From positions 220,777 through 284,776 of IMG/VR virus record IMGVR_UViG_3300020084_000003: a stretch of DNA of 64,000 bases. One strand, given 5' to 3'. The notes below the pieces were generated by a model, which worked only from the letters and a program-made list of their open reading frames with translations, was not told the origin of the DNA and did no database searches. The first letter of the stretch is position 1. Each line of letters starts with the position of its first letter. The DNA comes from a virus. Of this stretch, positions 18,801 to 30,237 are shown one piece after another. A program made the position numbers and the translations under genes.

Positions 18801-21800
18801 ACCCATACCAATTGATTCTTCTGAATTTGCAATTTCCCATGCAACTCTTTTAAAGTATGCGTCCAATTCCGCAGACATTATAGAAGTTGGCGGTGAATAG
18901 GTTGAATTTCTTTGGTCTGATTGATATAGACATGTGTGAACAAATACTGAAAGCGCATAAGAAGCTAGGTTTCCAGTATGAATATCATCAATGAAAAGTT
19001 GTCTATGATCGGTAATACCGGGAACAAGGCCAGCTTGAATATCGTCATAAACACGTATCATCCACGCATGACCGGGGAATGTCCATACTCTCCAATTTGC
19101 AGGAAGATTTGGATACATTTGTTTCATTTTCCATGTAACATACTCGGCCATGAAGCGGAAACTTCTTCCGTATTCTACGCAACTACCTCTAAATCCGCCA
19201 AATTGGCTCCATTCTGCTTCGTTATTTCCGCCAGCACCAATCCAGCCTTCTACGTTCGGCCAAATTGACCACAAAATAGTAGAAGCGCCGTTTGGACCCT
19301 TACCATTAAGATAAGAGTTTTGTGCATATCTTAGCAAATCTCTGCAAGAATCTGCCATCCAAGGTCCACCGACTCTAGATGGTGGACCACCCTCAGTAAT
19401 CATCAATACATCAAACAATGAAATATCTCTACGAGGATCATATGGTTCCGTTGGATTTTCCCAACGGAACCACATCGGAGAACCGGGTATTGTTGCTTTA
19501 GTGTGGTTTTCTGGTGTCCATTGGTAGGTATCAGGGAATTCGCCAATGTAAACATTTCTCATGTTACCCGGCCAACCATCTATTGAAGAGTTTACATAAG
19601 CATCGGTTAAGCTATGTCCGCTATGAATATGTAAAGTATTCGCAGTAGATGCAGTTCTAAGATTTTCTGAACCACCACCTGTATCGCCGCCGCCAGTGTC
19701 ACCACCACCGGGATTATTTGGAGCAACCCATGTATCACCTTCCATCCAACCAATGAAATCTCTGCCCTCATTTGGACCTTCATTTTGGTTATTATAGTTA
19801 ATAATTGCGGTATAGCGAGGGTTATAATCGCCAGCATAGCGCATGGCACCCCAGAAACCATGACGACCGGGCGCAGCGCATTCAACGAATACGTTAAATA
19901 GTAATCCACCTATATCGTAATATCTGGTGATAATGTTAGTATACAATTCGCCCATTTGTGAGCTATAGTGGAATCTAGCATAAAAATCTAGTAATGTTGG
20001 ATCAGCATCTAGTGCAGGGTGATGAACCACAATATGGCTTCCACCTTCATACATTATCAAATCAAGACCAGCAGCAGTTGCTTCTGTTTTATGATATTGT
20101 ATAGTTGCTATAACGTTATCAATTGAACCGTTAGCGCCTGATGGAATATGGCGACCGTCAAGCATTTGATCGCGCATACGATTGAATGCTTCGGTATCAC
20201 CCAAAGAACGCCATTCTTGAACAATTGGTATATTTTCTTCTCTTCCAAGGCCACCGTCAAAGTATCCTGTTACCGCATATCCGTGGCAGTAATTCTTAGG
20301 TGCCTGACGACCCTCTTGCATACCAACCCAACGTGGAGAATTCAAGCTGCCCCATTCTAGACCCATCCATCCAGTATGAACGGCCATGACGTTATAATGA
20401 CGATTAGTAGTTCCAGCATAAACAGCATTAATAAGCATTGACATTTCTGCCACTCTACCGCCATAAAACTGCATATATCCATCACCGCCAGCACTATCAG
20501 GCCACAATTCAGTAGCTTGTGCCAATGCATAATGAGCTTGTGAAAACTGCCAGTTCCAGACTTCGTTTGAATATTCGTAGTGCGCTTTAAGCTTTGGATT
20601 TAGATTGTTTCTTACATATGTTGCAAAATTTGTTATATATTCGTCAGTTGCCATATGAGGGAAACAGAACCAAGGATCAGAACCAATGGTATTTGCCAAT
20701 CTAACCATAATTTCCAATGGAACGCCACCAGCTTTGCTATAAGTGCAATGTGAAGGTAGAGTGCGCTCTGACCAATTAGAAATAATAGAATTGTTTGTGT
20801 CCATCCAATCCATGAAACGAACAACACGCATATTATTTATTGCATCCAACCAAACCGGTCTGAATATTTCACCGGAATTGAATATGCCCAAATGTTCGGT
20901 TTTAACACAAGTTATATTTTTGATAGGATTTGTTTCAACAATTGAAGTAATGTCAACAGAAACCAAACCTTGACCCGGAACGAAATCAAATTCTATCCAG
21001 TTTGTTCCATTAGTTCTAGATGAAACTCTACCATTTACAGCTATAGTCCCTGCACCTGTCCATGACAAGCGGTATCTACCAGCCATTGTAACATCATCTT
21101 CTTGTAAATCTACCAATATTAATGCGCTAAGTGAACTACAATCACTCGGCATAGCAATAGGCCAGCCATTTTCATCTAGATAACCATTTGCTCTTAGATT
21201 TGAGTTGGTTCTTTGTGTCCATTCGGTTGCAGAACGACCTTCCCAATTTCTGCTAGTTTTCATAACATCCAAAAATGGTTGGTTTGAACCCCAATCTGCT
21301 ATACCATTTAGACCCATAGCCAATGGTGGGTTTGTTCTAGCTGTAATTGTTCCGGTTGAACCTGTTGGTGCAGCAGTAATAGTTACAGAAGTAGGATTGG
21401 TAACACCATTAGATAGTGTTATTACACAAGATGGAACAGCATTTTCGCCTTCCGGTCTTACGAAAGTTGAACTAATTTGTCCTGCTACTGCAACGCCGTC
21501 AATAAACCACTGGTATGAAACCACTGGAATCGGTTTGCCCAAAAATGAACCTTGTGAACAAAATAGAGTATCGCCCGGCAAATTGCCGCCACTAATTGTA
21601 GGTTGAACCAAGAATGAAGGTTGAACATTTCTTGCAATAGTTTTTAAATTAATTCCACCCGCAGTGAATGTTGACACTTGATGCCAATCCGCAGGAATTG
21701 GATCATTTTCATTTATCAAAATCATTGTATTTTCAGGCAAATCGGCTGGACCGCCTTCGCTATTTCCGCTTGGACCTTGTGGGCCTACCGGACCTTGAAT

Positions 21801-22499
21801 ACCCTGTGGACCTACCGGACCAATTGGGCCTGCTGGACCTTGGATACCTTGTGGTCCAGTATTTCCAGTTAAACCAATTGGGCCTTGTGGTCCTTGTGGG
21901 CCAACCGGTCCCTCTGGACCTTGTTCGCCTCTAATGCCCTGTGGGCCTGTGTTTCCAGTTAAACCAATTGGCCCTTGTGGACCCATTGGACCCTCTATAC
22001 CATCTGCCCCTGCTGGACCTTGGATACCTTGTGGACCTGTGTTTCCAGTTAAACCTATTGGGCCTTGTGGTCCTATTGGACCGGCTGGACCTGACGGGCC
22101 TGCGATACTTCCACCACTTACATATTCCTGACCATCATAGAACCACAAATTAGTTCCTACAATGTAAGTGTCGCCTATTTCTGGTTCTGGATCAAGAGGA
22201 AGCTCTGATACACTTTCAAATAAACCAAGTATTGTAGAATTGCTTCTAGTTTTTCTTCTTGAAAATTCATCAAAATTTACTTCTGCTTCTACGCCTTCCT
22301 CATATGTTCTTAAACGAACATCCATGTTCGCAGGAATAACGGTAACGAATCCAGAACGAATTCTAGAATTAGTCTTAACCGATGAGCCACTAGGAGAAAA
22401 TTCTACTAATACAACATCCCCGGAGGATACATTGAATATAGTAGAACCTGTGGTTTTAATTACTTGTGACCACTGATTGTTTACCGTTATTAACGCCAT
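15837..22499 (-). CDS. giant multidomain tail fibre (collagen, GH-like, SGNH)
   Basis: 2220 residues. Order of parts: shared N-terminal module (1-130), collagen-like Gly-X-Y stretch (about 132-255), Ig-like segment, a glycoside-hydrolase-like barrel with [11 protein letters not shown] near 640 (acid in an NE motif), a second hydrolase-like domain starting LHIHSGHSL near 953 with homology to the protein at 61975, another Ig-like unit, a LamG-like unit, an SGNH esterase (VVVIGASLM near 1550, HFGGNDV near 1615, [10 protein letters not shown] near 1718), and C-terminal carbohydrate-binding-like sandwiches. It is probably a receptor-binding fibre that carries several polysaccharide-modifying activities. 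The catalytic calls are motif-based only. Confidence 0.75.
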   Translation of the reverse strand: MALITVNNQWSQVIKTTGSTIFNVSSGDVVLVEFSPSGSSVKTNSRIRSGFVTVIPANMDVRLRTYEEGVEAEVNFDEFSRRKTRSNSTILGLFESVSELPLDPEPEIGDTYIVGTNLWFYDGQEYVSGGSIAGPSGPAGPIGPQGPIGLTGNTGPQGIQGPAGADGIEGPMGPQGPIGLTGNTGPQGIRGEQGPEGPVGPQGPQGPIGLTGNTGPQGIQGPAGPIGPVGPQGIQGPVGPQGPSGNSEGGPADLPENTMILINENDPIPADWHQVSTFTAGGINLKTIARNVQPSFLVQPTISGGNLPGDTLFCSQGSFLGKPIPVVSYQWFIDGVAVAGQISSTFVRPEGENAVPSCVITLSNGVTNPTSVTITAAPTGSTGTITARTNPPLAMGLNGIADWGSNQPFLDVMKTSRNWEGRSATEWTQRTNSNLRANGYLDENGWPIAMPSDCSSLSALILVDLQEDDVTMAGRYRLSWTGAGTIAVNGRVSSRTNGTNWIEFDFVPGQGLVSVDITSIVETNPIKNITCVKTEHLGIFNSGEIFRPVWLDAINNMRVVRFMDWMDTNNSIISNWSERTLPSHCTYSKAGGVPLEIMVRLANTIGSDPWFCFPHMATDEYITNFATYVRNNLNPKLKAHYEYSNEVWNWQFSQAHYALAQATELWPDSAGGDGYMQFYGGRVAEMSMLINAVYAGTTNRHYNVMAVHTGWMGLEWGSLNSPRWVGMQEGRQAPKNYCHGYAVTGYFDGGLGREENIPIVQEWRSLGDTEAFNRMRDQMLDGRHIPSGANGSIDNVIATIQYHKTEATAAGLDLIMYEGGSHIVVHHPALDADPTLLDFYARFHYSSQMGELYTNIITRYYDIGGLLFNVFVECAAPGRHGFWGAMRYAGDYNPRYTAIINYNNQNEGPNEGRDFIGWMEGDTWVAPNNPGGGDTGGGDTGGGSENLRTASTANTLHIHSGHSLTDAYVNSSIDGWPGNMRNVYIGEFPDTYQWTPENHTKATIPGSPMWFRWENPTEPYDPRRDISLFDVLMITEGGPPSRVGGPWMADSCRDLLRYAQNSYLNGKGPNGASTILWSIWPNVEGWIGAGGNNEAEWSQFGGFRGSCVEYGRSFRFMAEYVTWKMKQMYPNLPANWRVWTFPGHAWMIRVYDDIQAGLVPGITDHRQLFIDDIHTGNLASYALSVFVHTCLYQSDQRNSTYSPPTSIMSAELDAYFKRVAWEIANSEESIGMGGTENATPTYTFEEFGDLLPTYGEVVTPPADTAPVVTTQATIIGSTSVSGMLTLNIGAASGTPTPTATQQWRYNGTDIDGANGLTLDKSIMGEGEYSAVVTWSNGISPNATSVTNTITIAETEPVDGLPANTLISWNANGYNGPSKNGPSPTIVDNALRFTGFQNSVSGISMDGFYVCWRARVTGGVDGHISIIYTEPTPYEVIQIAASGNVATTSSLPSHTVNGSRDQWDTYEVERFGTTLRMWKNGVLEVENNAAGTMNNSTSMYLMSWAQDIIIDVSGYVLSTSIPSDAEREAARIWVGSQASTPVEPTPAEIDSVVVIGASLMNSMFGNSLTTPNTTVEYNGQSIPVYGHAVGGATLEAAPTYYNAARAAHPNALIISHFGGNDVTNNRPYPGGESTFNTRLSNLLNAARDDDRYYPANLTFRNYDGMAFQDPSRGTKPYNENIIQPWIQTNFPHAIAPYGRPKFDFYRKVLQDHDTWLSSDNVHLTASGYTSFKTWILDKVVEVLNDQVPVELEERVYVPPVVDPESTSLAIINFTGSQHPPAPANVYNNAYGNETQTPTVANIRYIDGASSGMSMTSSFTGNPSLGATNPGRMTNANGVIGSLPAYNGQLLSAEIVRENIYVSQSVTMILTISGAVPNANYRLGIVASRELAEPRYSEYVGPAGQIVELNTSTVPPVEVNMDVVANSSGVITLTVRPKTGSTYAYLSGLSIRRFTPVVVEPDPEPEPEPVVTQYYTNFSENTAGPIVAPWAHLSTNLPNFTFGTMNGRTVLQQVTSAASGDAGVLYTGLSSSTDIEFYSEGQTSNNNSSSLEFIFATDTVSSGGGLYRLDINPATEIFRLRRRTTNGTHPEAASVTLNQDVVVDQPVAIRARWTSGRIRAKMWNVGTPEPTGWQIDYTDPAPFTGTIYAGVFSALSRPAATYFKFGVGVDGSPAPHTIALPPPEPSQIESIPDGINIVTLSPIGDATFTPTVSGFTVQFPTN

Positions 22500-22519
22500 A
22501 TCTTGCCTCTTAAATCAAA

Positions 22520-23644
22520 TTATACTTGTGGTCTTCTTAGACCCGCAGCCAACAATGGAAATGCCCCTGAATTTCTAAAAAATTCAGATGGGTATGTTGA
22601 AGGCCATGTTCTTTCTGTCCCTGCCGCACCTGTAATTGCACCAGCTTGTGTCATAAGAACTCCCGGTGGACTTCCAGTATTTAGAGGTTGACCCAAATCA
22701 ACACCAATTTCTGCTGATGCCATATGAGATACGCCTGTGGTTTGCCATTGGAAACCACCTGATGGTATATTCAAAGAAAATCCTAGCCATACTTTATCAC
22801 TGTGTTGATTGTGCAAAATAGGAGTTGCCAAATCTACTGCGCCAGAGTTTGTGTTAACAACTGGTGTTTGAACTTTAACCAAAAGTTGTCCCGGCAATCC
22901 ATTTGAGTTACTATCATAAATTCCCATTTCTATTATGGCACCGGCTGTGATTGATCCTTGAATGCCCATGAATAAGCTGACAATATCATATCCTTCACAA
23001 TACAAAGGTCTTACTTTAACTCTATCTCCATGCCCTTCTGTAGTTGCTGAACCGTTACTCCATGCAGACCAATGGGATTGATGCCTATCAATGCTTGGAT
23101 ATGGTCTTACATATGGTTTGATTTTGTAAGTATCAAACATTTTGTTGCTACTTGTTGGCTGAGAAACTGAAATGTCTCCTGAACCCAAGATTGATTGACC
23201 ATTTATTGTTTTAAATTCAGTCTCGCCGGGTCTACCTTGAATACCTCTGATATTTCCGCCGTTTACATATTCTGTGCCATTATAGAACCAAAGATCACTT
23301 CCTACTATGTATGTATCTCCCAACTGTGGAGTTGGGGTTGTAGGCAAATCATCTGTAGAAACAAAAGAGCCTAGAATTGCAGTGCTGTGTCTGTTCTTTT
23401 CTCTAGTGAACTCATCCATAAATACATCGACTGTATAGCTTGGAGTAGTAGTTCTAAGTTGAAAATACATATTGCCCGGCAAAATGGTAGAAAAACCTGC
23501 CAGAATTCTTGATTCGTTTGAAAATTCATCTGCAACAGTAGAAAATCTTATCGAAATATGCTCACCAGAAGGAACATTAATTAATGTTGAACCTGTGGTT
23601 TTAATAACAGGTGTCCAACTATTACTTACATTTAACAATGGCAT
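22520..23644 (-). CDS. tail protein with shared N-terminal module
   Basis: 374 residues. Residues 1-135 match the N-terminal module of the 15837 and 24489 proteins ([49 protein letters not shown]). A short collagen-like GIQGRPGE follows, then an unrecognised C-terminal beta-rich domain of about 190 residues. The common N terminus probably attaches all three to the same tail structure. Confidence 0.7.
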   Translation of the reverse strand: MPLLNVSNSWTPVIKTTGSTLINVPSGEHISIRFSTVADEFSNESRILAGFSTILPGNMYFQLRTTTPSYTVDVFMDEFTREKNRHSTAILGSFVSTDDLPTTPTPQLGDTYIVGSDLWFYNGTEYVNGGNIRGIQGRPGETEFKTINGQSILGSGDISVSQPTSSNKMFDTYKIKPYVRPYPSIDRHQSHWSAWSNGSATTEGHGDRVKVRPLYCEGYDIVSLFMGIQGSITAGAIIEMGIYDSNSNGLPGQLLVKVQTPVVNTNSGAVDLATPILHNQHSDKVWLGFSLNIPSGGFQWQTTGVSHMASAEIGVDLGQPLNTGSPPGVLMTQAGAITGAAGTERTWPSTYPSEFFRNSGAFPLLAAGLRRPQV

Positions 23645-23680
23645 CTATTCTGACCTCTTACACTTTGATTGTTATAACGT

Positions 23681-23688
23681 TATTTATA
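23681..23688 (-). promoter_or_regulatory. T4-type late promoter
   Basis: TATAAATA on the minus strand, 37 nt before the start codon of the 22520 tail gene and overlapping the stop region of the gene at 23684. Confidence 0.65.
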
Positions 23689-24475
23689 TGTCGTTAAGCC
23701 AGTTATTCACAACTATATTCTCTCCTTCGATATAAGATATAGCAGGTTTAAATGCTGCTCTGTAAACATCGAAGCTTCCGCCAGTTGCAGTAGTTCTTCC
23801 CATTGTAAACGCAGAGGTAGCAATGTTCGCGCCTCTTGTTAGATTGAAGTTGACCCTTTGACCATCAACTTCACAAAAACAGTCTACTGTAACATCTTGA
23901 CCACCAGAAGGGGTGTTGATTATAAGATTTCTAATAAATCCATCGTTAACCGAAACCGCTGGCGTAAAGCTTCCACTGCTACCTTGTTGAACTTCAAATG
24001 AAATAGAACCACTCGCGTTTTGAACATAACCAAATCTTCTATTTCCACCAATTCCGTTGTGTCTCCCCCAAATTTGACCACCAGTTCCAGCAGCATGTCT
24101 TATTTTCATAGCTTTTACTATGCTAGAATATGCTGTAAATGATGCCACACATCTTAAAAATACGTTTGTCTCCATAAACGAAACATATCTTTTTCCGTTA
24201 TTATCTACTCTTAAAGTCGGGACGGGGTGTGCAGGATCGCGAACCAAATCCCAAGCATTAGAACCTTGAGATTTCCAGCAATGAACAGGGCCATTAATTA
24301 CAGCAGGAATAGTGCCTGCGTCATCCGAGAAAACATCAACATTTGCGTCATACCATATGTAATCAGCAGGCAGACGTTTAGGCATGGGCCATACAAAGCC
24401 CATGCCTTTCATTTGTAAAACTTGATTGTTACCATATTTTATTTGAACGGCATTAACTAAATCTAACTTTGGCAT
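23684..24475 (-). CDS. tail protein, lectin-like
   Basis: 263 residues. Opens with MPKLDLVNAVQIKYGN, then PADYIWYDANVDVFSD, a pattern often seen before LamG/concanavalin-like sandwiches in phage tail proteins, and a body of alternating strands. No catalytic motif. Lies 14 nt after the collagen-like gene and is probably co-transcribed. Confidence 0.6.
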   Translation of the reverse strand: MPKLDLVNAVQIKYGNNQVLQMKGMGFVWPMPKRLPADYIWYDANVDVFSDDAGTIPAVINGPVHCWKSQGSNAWDLVRDPAHPVPTLRVDNNGKRYVSFMETNVFLRCVASFTAYSSIVKAMKIRHAAGTGGQIWGRHNGIGGNRRFGYVQNASGSISFEVQQGSSGSFTPAVSVNDGFIRNLIINTPSGGQDVTVDCFCEVDGQRVNFNLTRGANIATSAFTMGRTTATGGSFDVYRAAFKPAISYIEGENIVVNNWLNDI

Positions 24476-24488
24476 AATAAATCCTAAT

Positions 24489-27400
24489 TTAAGCTATTCT
24501 TACTACTAATTCGAATGGACCCGGATTAGAAGCATCAAATGCGGCTTGAGTATTAACTGTGGTTATTATTATAGATTGCCCCGCTGGACCGGTGTTTCCA
24601 ACTGGACCTTGCGGGCCAGTGTTACCTACCGGACCTTGAATACCTTGTGGTCCAGTATTTCCTTGCGGCCCTTGTGGACCTTGGATGCCCTGTGGGCCGG
24701 TGTTGCCAACTCGACCTTGAGGGCCTATCGGACCACGTTCGCCTACTGGTGAAAACGCAAGAATATCCCAATTAGTTGAAATATTTTCAAATGGTGAAGA
24801 ATTTCCATCTGTTTGTGAAATCCAAACAAAAGATGCAACTGATCCGTTAAGAGGATCGCCATCACCATCTAGTATTTGGTAAACACCATCTCCTTCTGTA
24901 TAAACAGAATTTGGATTCCACAATCCTCTCCAATTTAAACCGGTTCCTACATCACCTTTTGGACCAACTGGACCTTGTGAGCCTTGCGGACCTATCGGGC
25001 CTTGTGGACCCTCTGGGCCTGTTGGGCCTACTGGACCAATATCACCTTGTGGACCTTGTTCGCCCACTGGTGAAAATACAAGAATGTCCCAATCAATACC
25101 CATGTTTTCAAAAGGATTGCTATTGCCGGGTTCTTCTGGTAGCCAGATATAAGATATAACTGAACCATTCAACGGTGAACCAGAACTTATATTTATTGTT
25201 TGATATACAACATCGTTTTTATTATATATCTCACTAGATAGCCATTCACCCTTCCATTCAATTCCAACTTCACCTTGTGGGCCTACTGGACCTTGCGGGC
25301 CAATCGGGCCTTGTGGTCCCGCAACACCTTGCGGTCCAGTATTTCCTTGTGGACCCTGAACACCTTGTGGTCCTGTTGGACCTGTCGGGCCAACATCACC
25401 AACATCACCTTTTTCGCCTCTTTGGCCTTGGACACCTTGGATACCTTGTGGGCCTTGTGGTCCAGCAGGGCCAACCGGACCTGTATCGCCAATGTCACCC
25501 TTTTCGCCTCTTGGGCCTTGTGGTCCAGTTTCTCCAACTAAACCTTGTGGTCCGGTTTCACCTTGTGGTCCAGTAAGTCCAATTGGACCTTGAGGGCCGG
25601 TTTCGCCTTGTGGACCTTGGATACCTTGTGGACCTGTGTTACCGACCGGACCTTGAGGGCCAACCGGACCCTCTGGACCTTGGACGCCTTGTGGACCTGT
25701 GTTACCTGTCGGACCTACTGGACCTTGAATACCTTGTGGTCCAGTATTTCCAGTTAAACCTATTGGACCTTGGATACCTTGTGGACCTGTGTTACCAACT
25801 GGACCTTGAATACCCTGAATACCTTGTGGTCCGGTATTTCCGACCGGGCCTTGTGGACCTTGGATACCTTGTGGACCAGTGTTGCCAACCGGACCTTGCG
25901 GGCCAGCTATACCTTGTGGACCAGTGTTACCGACCGGACCTTGAGGACCAGTTGGGCCTTGTGGCCCCTGTGGACCTTGGATACCTTGGATACCATTTTC
26001 TCCCTGAATACCTTGCGGCCCTTGTGGGCCAACTGGACCTTGCGGACCTACTGGACCCGCTGGACCTTGTTCACCCACTGGTGAAAATACAAGAATATCC
26101 CAATTTACGGAAATATTTTCAGATGGTATGGAGTTTCCAGATGTATTTGCAGTCCAAACAAAAGATGCAACAGAACCATTTAGAGCATTATTGCTTGAGC
26201 TTAATATTTGATAAACAGCGTCATCTTTTTCATATACAGAATTAGAACTCCACAATCCTCTCCAATTTATACCTTTAGGACCAACTGGACCAATAGGGCC
26301 AACTAAACCACGCGGGCCAACTGGACCTTGCGGACCTTGAATGTTTCCAACGTTATTCCATGAATCATCATTAATTGAGTAAACCCACAAGTTTCCGTCA
26401 ATTATGTATGAATCTCCATTTTCAGATGTTAATGGCAGATCATCTTCTGATTCGAGCGCACCAATAATATTTACGCCGGTTCCATCGTCACCTTTTTCGC
26501 CAATATCACCTTTTGGACCAACCGGACCTTGCGGACCTACTGGACCTTGAATACCTTGTGGACCTGTGTTACCTGTCGGGCCAACTGGACCTTGAATGCC
26601 TTGTGGTCCGGTGTTGCCTTGTGGCCCTTGTGGTCCTATCGGGCCACGCTCACCTGTTGGACCTTGCGGCCCTTCCGGTCCCTGAATACCTTGTGGGCCA
26701 GTATTTCCAACCGGTCCTTGAGGGCCAGTTTCACCTTGTGGTCCGGTGTTGCCTTGTGGCCCTTGTGGACCGGTATTACCAACTGGACCTTGCGGACCTT
26801 GAATACCCTGAATACCTTGTGGACCGGTGTTACCGGTTGGACCTGTAGCGCCTCTATTTGCCAAAATAGACCATGTAGAGGTAGTAGTTGGAACAACGTT
26901 AATTGCAGTATTTACTATTAAGATATAAGAAGTATTTGAAGAGTAAACAACATCATTTCTTGAATATGTTGCAGCAGCGTTATAGTTTCCTCTCCAAGTT
27001 ATACCAACTGGACCGGTATTACCAACTGGACCTTGCGGACCTGTGTCACCGACCGGGCCTTGTGGTCCGGTTTCACCCTGAATACCTTGCGGTCCAGTAT
27101 TTCCAGTTAAACCTTGAATACCCTGCGGGCCTTGAATACCTTGTGGGCCTGTGTTACCAATATCGCCTTTTGGACCAACCGGACCTTGCGGACCTACTGG
27201 ACCTTGAATACCTTGCGGTCCAGTATTTCCAGTTAAACCTTGTGGGCCTTGTGGTCCGGTTTCGCCTCTCTCGCCTCTTTGACCTTGCGGACCTGTTGGA
27301 CCTACCGGGCCTTGTGGACCTTGGATACCTTGTGGACCTTCATCACCCACATCACCTTTTGGTCCAACTGGACCAATTGGACCTTGAATACCTTGTGGGC

Positions 27401-28520
27401 CAGTATTTCCAGTTAAACCTTGGATACCTTGTGGGCCTTGTGGACCGGTATTGCCAACTGGACCCTGCGGACCAACTGGACCTTGTTCGCCTTGCGAACC
27501 TCTGTTTGCAAGAATTGACCATGTAGATGTAGTTGTTGGATTTATATTGACAGCATTGTTTGATATTAAAATATATGATGTATTTGAATAATAAACAACA
27601 TCATTTCTAACATATGTAGCTGACGTGTTATAGCTTCCCCTCCAAGTTATACCTTGTGGGCCTACTATACCTTGAATACCTTGTGGCCCTTGTGGACCGG
27701 TATTACCAACTGGACCTTGCGGACCTGTGGCACCCTGCGGTCCAACTGGACCTTGCGGACCTATTGGACCAACTGGACCTTGAATGCCTTGTGGACCGGT
27801 GTTTCCAGTTAAACCTATTGGGCCTTGTGGTCCTATTGGACCTACCGGGCCACGCTCACCTGTTGGTCCTAATGGGCCTTGTGGTCCTATTGGACCCTCT
27901 GGGCCTATTGGACCTTGCGGACCAACATCACCAGTATCACCTTTAATTTTACCAATATTTTCCCAATTGCCTGAACCTTGGCTAAACCACAAATCTCCAT
28001 TAATAATATAACAGTCGCCTCTAGGAGCGTTTACTGGCAATAATGTTGGATTGTCTACAGTTCCTCTAATGTTAACACCGGTTCCTCTTGGACCTTGCGG
28101 ACCTGCTGGACCACGATCACCTTTCAGAGAACCACCATCAACAAATTCCAAACCATTATAATACCATAGATGCTCATCTATGATATACGCATCGCCTATC
28201 TCGGCAACTTCTGGCAAATTTATTACGCTTCCAAGATTACCTTTTATTAAGGTTCCTCTTGAAGTAATGTCGTTATTAAATTCTTTTATGAATATACGTG
28301 CGGTTTTATTTGCTGTTGCTACGGCTCTAAAGCGGACTGTAGTATTAGCTGGTATTGTTCCAATAAAACCCGGTCTAAGCAAAGCACCATTATTGTATGT
28401 TTCTGGTGCTTCAACCCCAAAACTCATTAAAACCGGTGCGCCTGTCTTTATGCTGACAAGCGACAAACCGGTTGTTACTATTGGTTCTGACCATGTGTTT
28501 CTAACTACCAAATCTGTCAT
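24489..28520 (-). CDS. giant collagen-like tail fibre
   Basis: 1343 residues. The shared N-terminal module (1-130) is followed by long Gly-X-Y tracts rich in GPQG, GNTGPQG and GIQG units. The tracts are broken by small non-collagen inserts: two copies beginning ITWRG.YN with Y..NDVVY, three beginning (I/L)(N/E)W(R/K)G.W and ending [11 protein letters not shown], and several GD.YIIDG.LW units. The inserts resemble chitin-binding-type CBM5/12 folds (W..Y..GDVVY). Collagen-like tracts trimerise in phage fibres. DNA of the tracts is strongly repetitive and may recombine. Confidence 0.85.
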   Translation of the reverse strand: MTDLVVRNTWSEPIVTTGLSLVSIKTGAPVLMSFGVEAPETYNNGALLRPGFIGTIPANTTVRFRAVATANKTARIFIKEFNNDITSRGTLIKGNLGSVINLPEVAEIGDAYIIDEHLWYYNGLEFVDGGSLKGDRGPAGPQGPRGTGVNIRGTVDNPTLLPVNAPRGDCYIINGDLWFSQGSGNWENIGKIKGDTGDVGPQGPIGPEGPIGPQGPLGPTGERGPVGPIGPQGPIGLTGNTGPQGIQGPVGPIGPQGPVGPQGATGPQGPVGNTGPQGPQGIQGIVGPQGITWRGSYNTSATYVRNDVVYYSNTSYILISNNAVNINPTTTSTWSILANRGSQGEQGPVGPQGPVGNTGPQGPQGIQGLTGNTGPQGIQGPIGPVGPKGDVGDEGPQGIQGPQGPVGPTGPQGQRGERGETGPQGPQGLTGNTGPQGIQGPVGPQGPVGPKGDIGNTGPQGIQGPQGIQGLTGNTGPQGIQGETGPQGPVGDTGPQGPVGNTGPVGITWRGNYNAAATYSRNDVVYSSNTSYILIVNTAINVVPTTTSTWSILANRGATGPTGNTGPQGIQGIQGPQGPVGNTGPQGPQGNTGPQGETGPQGPVGNTGPQGIQGPEGPQGPTGERGPIGPQGPQGNTGPQGIQGPVGPTGNTGPQGIQGPVGPQGPVGPKGDIGEKGDDGTGVNIIGALESEDDLPLTSENGDSYIIDGNLWVYSINDDSWNNVGNIQGPQGPVGPRGLVGPIGPVGPKGINWRGLWSSNSVYEKDDAVYQILSSSNNALNGSVASFVWTANTSGNSIPSENISVNWDILVFSPVGEQGPAGPVGPQGPVGPQGPQGIQGENGIQGIQGPQGPQGPTGPQGPVGNTGPQGIAGPQGPVGNTGPQGIQGPQGPVGNTGPQGIQGIQGPVGNTGPQGIQGPIGLTGNTGPQGIQGPVGPTGNTGPQGVQGPEGPVGPQGPVGNTGPQGIQGPQGETGPQGPIGLTGPQGETGPQGLVGETGPQGPRGEKGDIGDTGPVGPAGPQGPQGIQGVQGQRGEKGDVGDVGPTGPTGPQGVQGPQGNTGPQGVAGPQGPIGPQGPVGPQGEVGIEWKGEWLSSEIYNKNDVVYQTINISSGSPLNGSVISYIWLPEEPGNSNPFENMGIDWDILVFSPVGEQGPQGDIGPVGPTGPEGPQGPIGPQGSQGPVGPKGDVGTGLNWRGLWNPNSVYTEGDGVYQILDGDGDPLNGSVASFVWISQTDGNSSPFENISTNWDILAFSPVGERGPIGPQGRVGNTGPQGIQGPQGPQGNTGPQGIQGPVGNTGPQGPVGNTGPAGQSIIITTVNTQAAFDASNPGPFELVVRIA
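24560..28120. repeat. collagen-coding tandem repeats
   Basis: Degenerate 9-nt repeats coding for Gly-X-Y, with longer units that recur nearly unchanged. Antisense reading frames here give Trp/Leu-rich nonsense proteins. Confidence 0.85.
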
Positions 28521-28550
28521 AACAGCCCTCTTATAAAATAAACATAGTGT

Positions 28551-28558
28551 TATTTATA
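28551..28558 (-). promoter_or_regulatory. T4-type late promoter of tail operon
   Basis: TATAAATA on the minus strand, 31 nt before the start codon of the collagen-like fibre gene; probably the main start of the 6150-28520 tail operon. Confidence 0.7.
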
Positions 28559-28585
28559 AGAGAAAACCGTTATGACAGATATGTT

Positions 28586-28834
28586 TTATTCAGTTAGTAG
28601 AGATAATTGTCCTTCATGCTCTTCAATTATCTTAAATATAATATCGTCTTCCGAATACACATGAATTTCTTCATCGTTTTCATTAAACTTTGCATACACA
28701 GTTCCTTTTACAACGTGAACCGTATCGCCAACTTTAACATTAGAATTTGTGTATTTAGATGCGATGCTTTTTACAACTAGTTTGTCGGAGTCTACTTTTA
28801 AAAAAGCATATCCTGTAGTTGGCTTATGTATCAT
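28586..28834 (-). CDS. small GroES-like protein (tentative)
   Basis: 82 residues. The arrangement (VKVGDTV near 34-40, a variable middle, then an acidic VYSEDDIIFKI near the end) resembles GroES-type co-chaperonins, which T4-like phages encode as gp31. The mobile-loop region is short and the match is not decisive; it could be another small beta-barrel. Ends 29 nt before the tail operon's late promoter region. Confidence 0.4.
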   Translation of the reverse strand: MIHKPTTGYAFLKVDSDKLVVKSIASKYTNSNVKVGDTVHVVKGTVYAKFNENDEEIHVYSEDDIIFKIIEEHEGQLSLLTE

Positions 28835-29033
28835 TTTTCCTAGCCTTTTTCTTTTTCATTTTCATAATGTTTTCATGCTTTTTAAGAAGTTCTATTTCTT
28901 CTTTGACTTCTTTTCTTGCTTTCAGGGACTTTATATATCGCATCTCTTTTCGATGTTTTCTTGCCGCGTCAGAGCGCATCATTCTATCATCTTTATGTGA
29001 AACAACTGTTACTTCGATATTTTCATCAAACAT
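28824..29033 (-). CDS. small basic protein
   Basis: 69 residues, strongly Lys/Arg-rich in the second half (KKHENIMKMKKKKARK), predicted helical. It overlaps the next gene by 11 nt. Possibly nucleic-acid binding by charge alone; no family recognised. Confidence 0.5.
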   Translation of the reverse strand: MFDENIEVTVVSHKDDRMMRSDAARKHRKEMRYIKSLKARKEVKEEIELLKKHENIMKMKKKKARKNDT

Positions 29034-29055
29034 ATTAGTCTCCTTATATTATAAA

Positions 29056-29535
29056 TCACTCGTTCAATAGGTCTTGTTTAATCCTTTCAACACCTATGTT
29101 TTTAGTAAAATCACCATATCTGTCCGAATTTATTACTATGCCGACATAATGATCTACCGCACGATCCAAGCTAACATCGTGCTTCTTTGCATACGCCCTT
29201 GCGGACGCTGCATACCCACGTATATCTCTGTGATATACCCCAACATCTGTCCCATATAGAACAAATATTGCAAAGAAATAAATAGCCGCCATTAGCAACA
29301 TTAGGTATATGTTGATAAAGTAAGCCAACCCTATGACCAAAGCAGTCACAAGTGTCATTATGTAATTCATCTTTATAATTACTTTTTCATGTTCTATTTG
29401 AACTGTATCATTTATATCCTGAACAAAAGATACACATAGGAATCTGTTACAAGTTCTTTTTTCGCTGTTTATGTATTCTTTTTGCACTAAGATTACGGGC
29501 AGTATGCCCCACACAAATTCCCATTTCATTTTCAT
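29056..29535 (-). CDS. membrane protein, unknown
   Basis: 159 residues. Two adjacent hydrophobic segments around residues 58-95 (MTLVTALVIGLAYF and IYLMLLMAAIYFFAIFVL) indicate a membrane hairpin; a soluble C-terminal domain of about 60 residues follows. The N terminus before the hairpin may be shorter than annotated, as several Met codons are available. Confidence 0.5.
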   Translation of the reverse strand: MKMKWEFVWGILPVILVQKEYINSEKRTCNRFLCVSFVQDINDTVQIEHEKVIIKMNYIMTLVTALVIGLAYFINIYLMLLMAAIYFFAIFVLYGTDVGVYHRDIRGYAASARAYAKKHDVSLDRAVDHYVGIVINSDRYGDFTKNIGVERIKQDLLNE

Positions 29536-29545
29536 CTCCGCGAGA

Positions 29546-29731
29546 TTATGCCGCCATTTTTTCGGCTGTTTCTTTTAACACCACTTCGGCACCGATTGAT
29601 TTTGCTATCTCATTCGCCTTTTTTTCATCACTAAAAACTAATTCTTGAATTGATTCTTCGAAAGACCATCTGCCGTTAGGTATTAACACAACCTGTTTAA
29701 GAGTGGTTCCGTTCCTTATTAAATTATACAT
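29546..29731 (-). CDS. hypothetical protein
   Basis: 61 residues, beta then helix (VVLIPNGRWSFEESIQELVFSDEKKANEIAK). No family recognised. Ends 10 nt before the next gene. Confidence 0.5.
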   Translation of the reverse strand: MYNLIRNGTTLKQVVLIPNGRWSFEESIQELVFSDEKKANEIAKSIGAEVVLKETAEKMAA

Positions 29732-29768
29732 ATTTGTGATCCTTTATTTAAAAGTTAATAGAGCAAAA

Positions 29769-30233
29769 TCACTCTAAAGATAAGTCATTCTCGGTTGGCA
29801 ATGTGCTTGGGTCATATGCCCAAGTGACCTCTCCTAGACTAGAATCATCTGTAATCATGCCATATTCTCGATGAATTGTCAAGCCCATTTTTTCGCAAAC
29901 GCTTTTAAAATGTCTCTTTCCCCACAGTATATCGCCATCCTTTGTCAAAACGTTTGGAGATATATCAATTAATATATTTTCTAAAAGAAGGTTTATATTT
30001 GGTATATTTCTAACTTGTATCGGCAATTCATCTCTCCCAAGAAACCAACCCCCAAATTTTTCATCATACTCTGATCTTAGTCCGAAAAAATGAATATTGA
30101 CGCCATCCATAGTTAGAGGAACGGTAAATGAACCGTCACCCCAACCCATAACTACTCCCAATTGATTGCACAATTCAATGAAAGGTGCTGGTATTATTAT
30201 GACTATAGAACCATTGTTGTTAGTAGTTTGCAT
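29769..30233 (-). CDS. hypothetical protein downstream of structural gene
   Basis: 154 residues, no family recognised. Starts 4 nt after the stop of the 832-residue structural gene and is probably co-transcribed. The N terminus is hydrophobic (IVIIIPAPFIELCNQLGVVMGWGDG), and WFLGRDELP and WGKRHFKSVC segments suggest a globular alpha/beta protein. Confidence 0.55.
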   Translation of the reverse strand: MQTTNNNGSIVIIIPAPFIELCNQLGVVMGWGDGSFTVPLTMDGVNIHFFGLRSEYDEKFGGWFLGRDELPIQVRNIPNINLLLENILIDISPNVLTKDGDILWGKRHFKSVCEKMGLTIHREYGMITDDSSLGEVTWAYDPSTLPTENDLSLE

Positions 30234-30237
30234 GGAA

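Noticed and set aside
24546-28011. Many plus-strand frames across the collagen-like gene
   Set aside because: They are antisense readings of Gly-X-Y codons, giving repetitive Trp/Leu or Pro/Gly strings without ribosome-binding sites.
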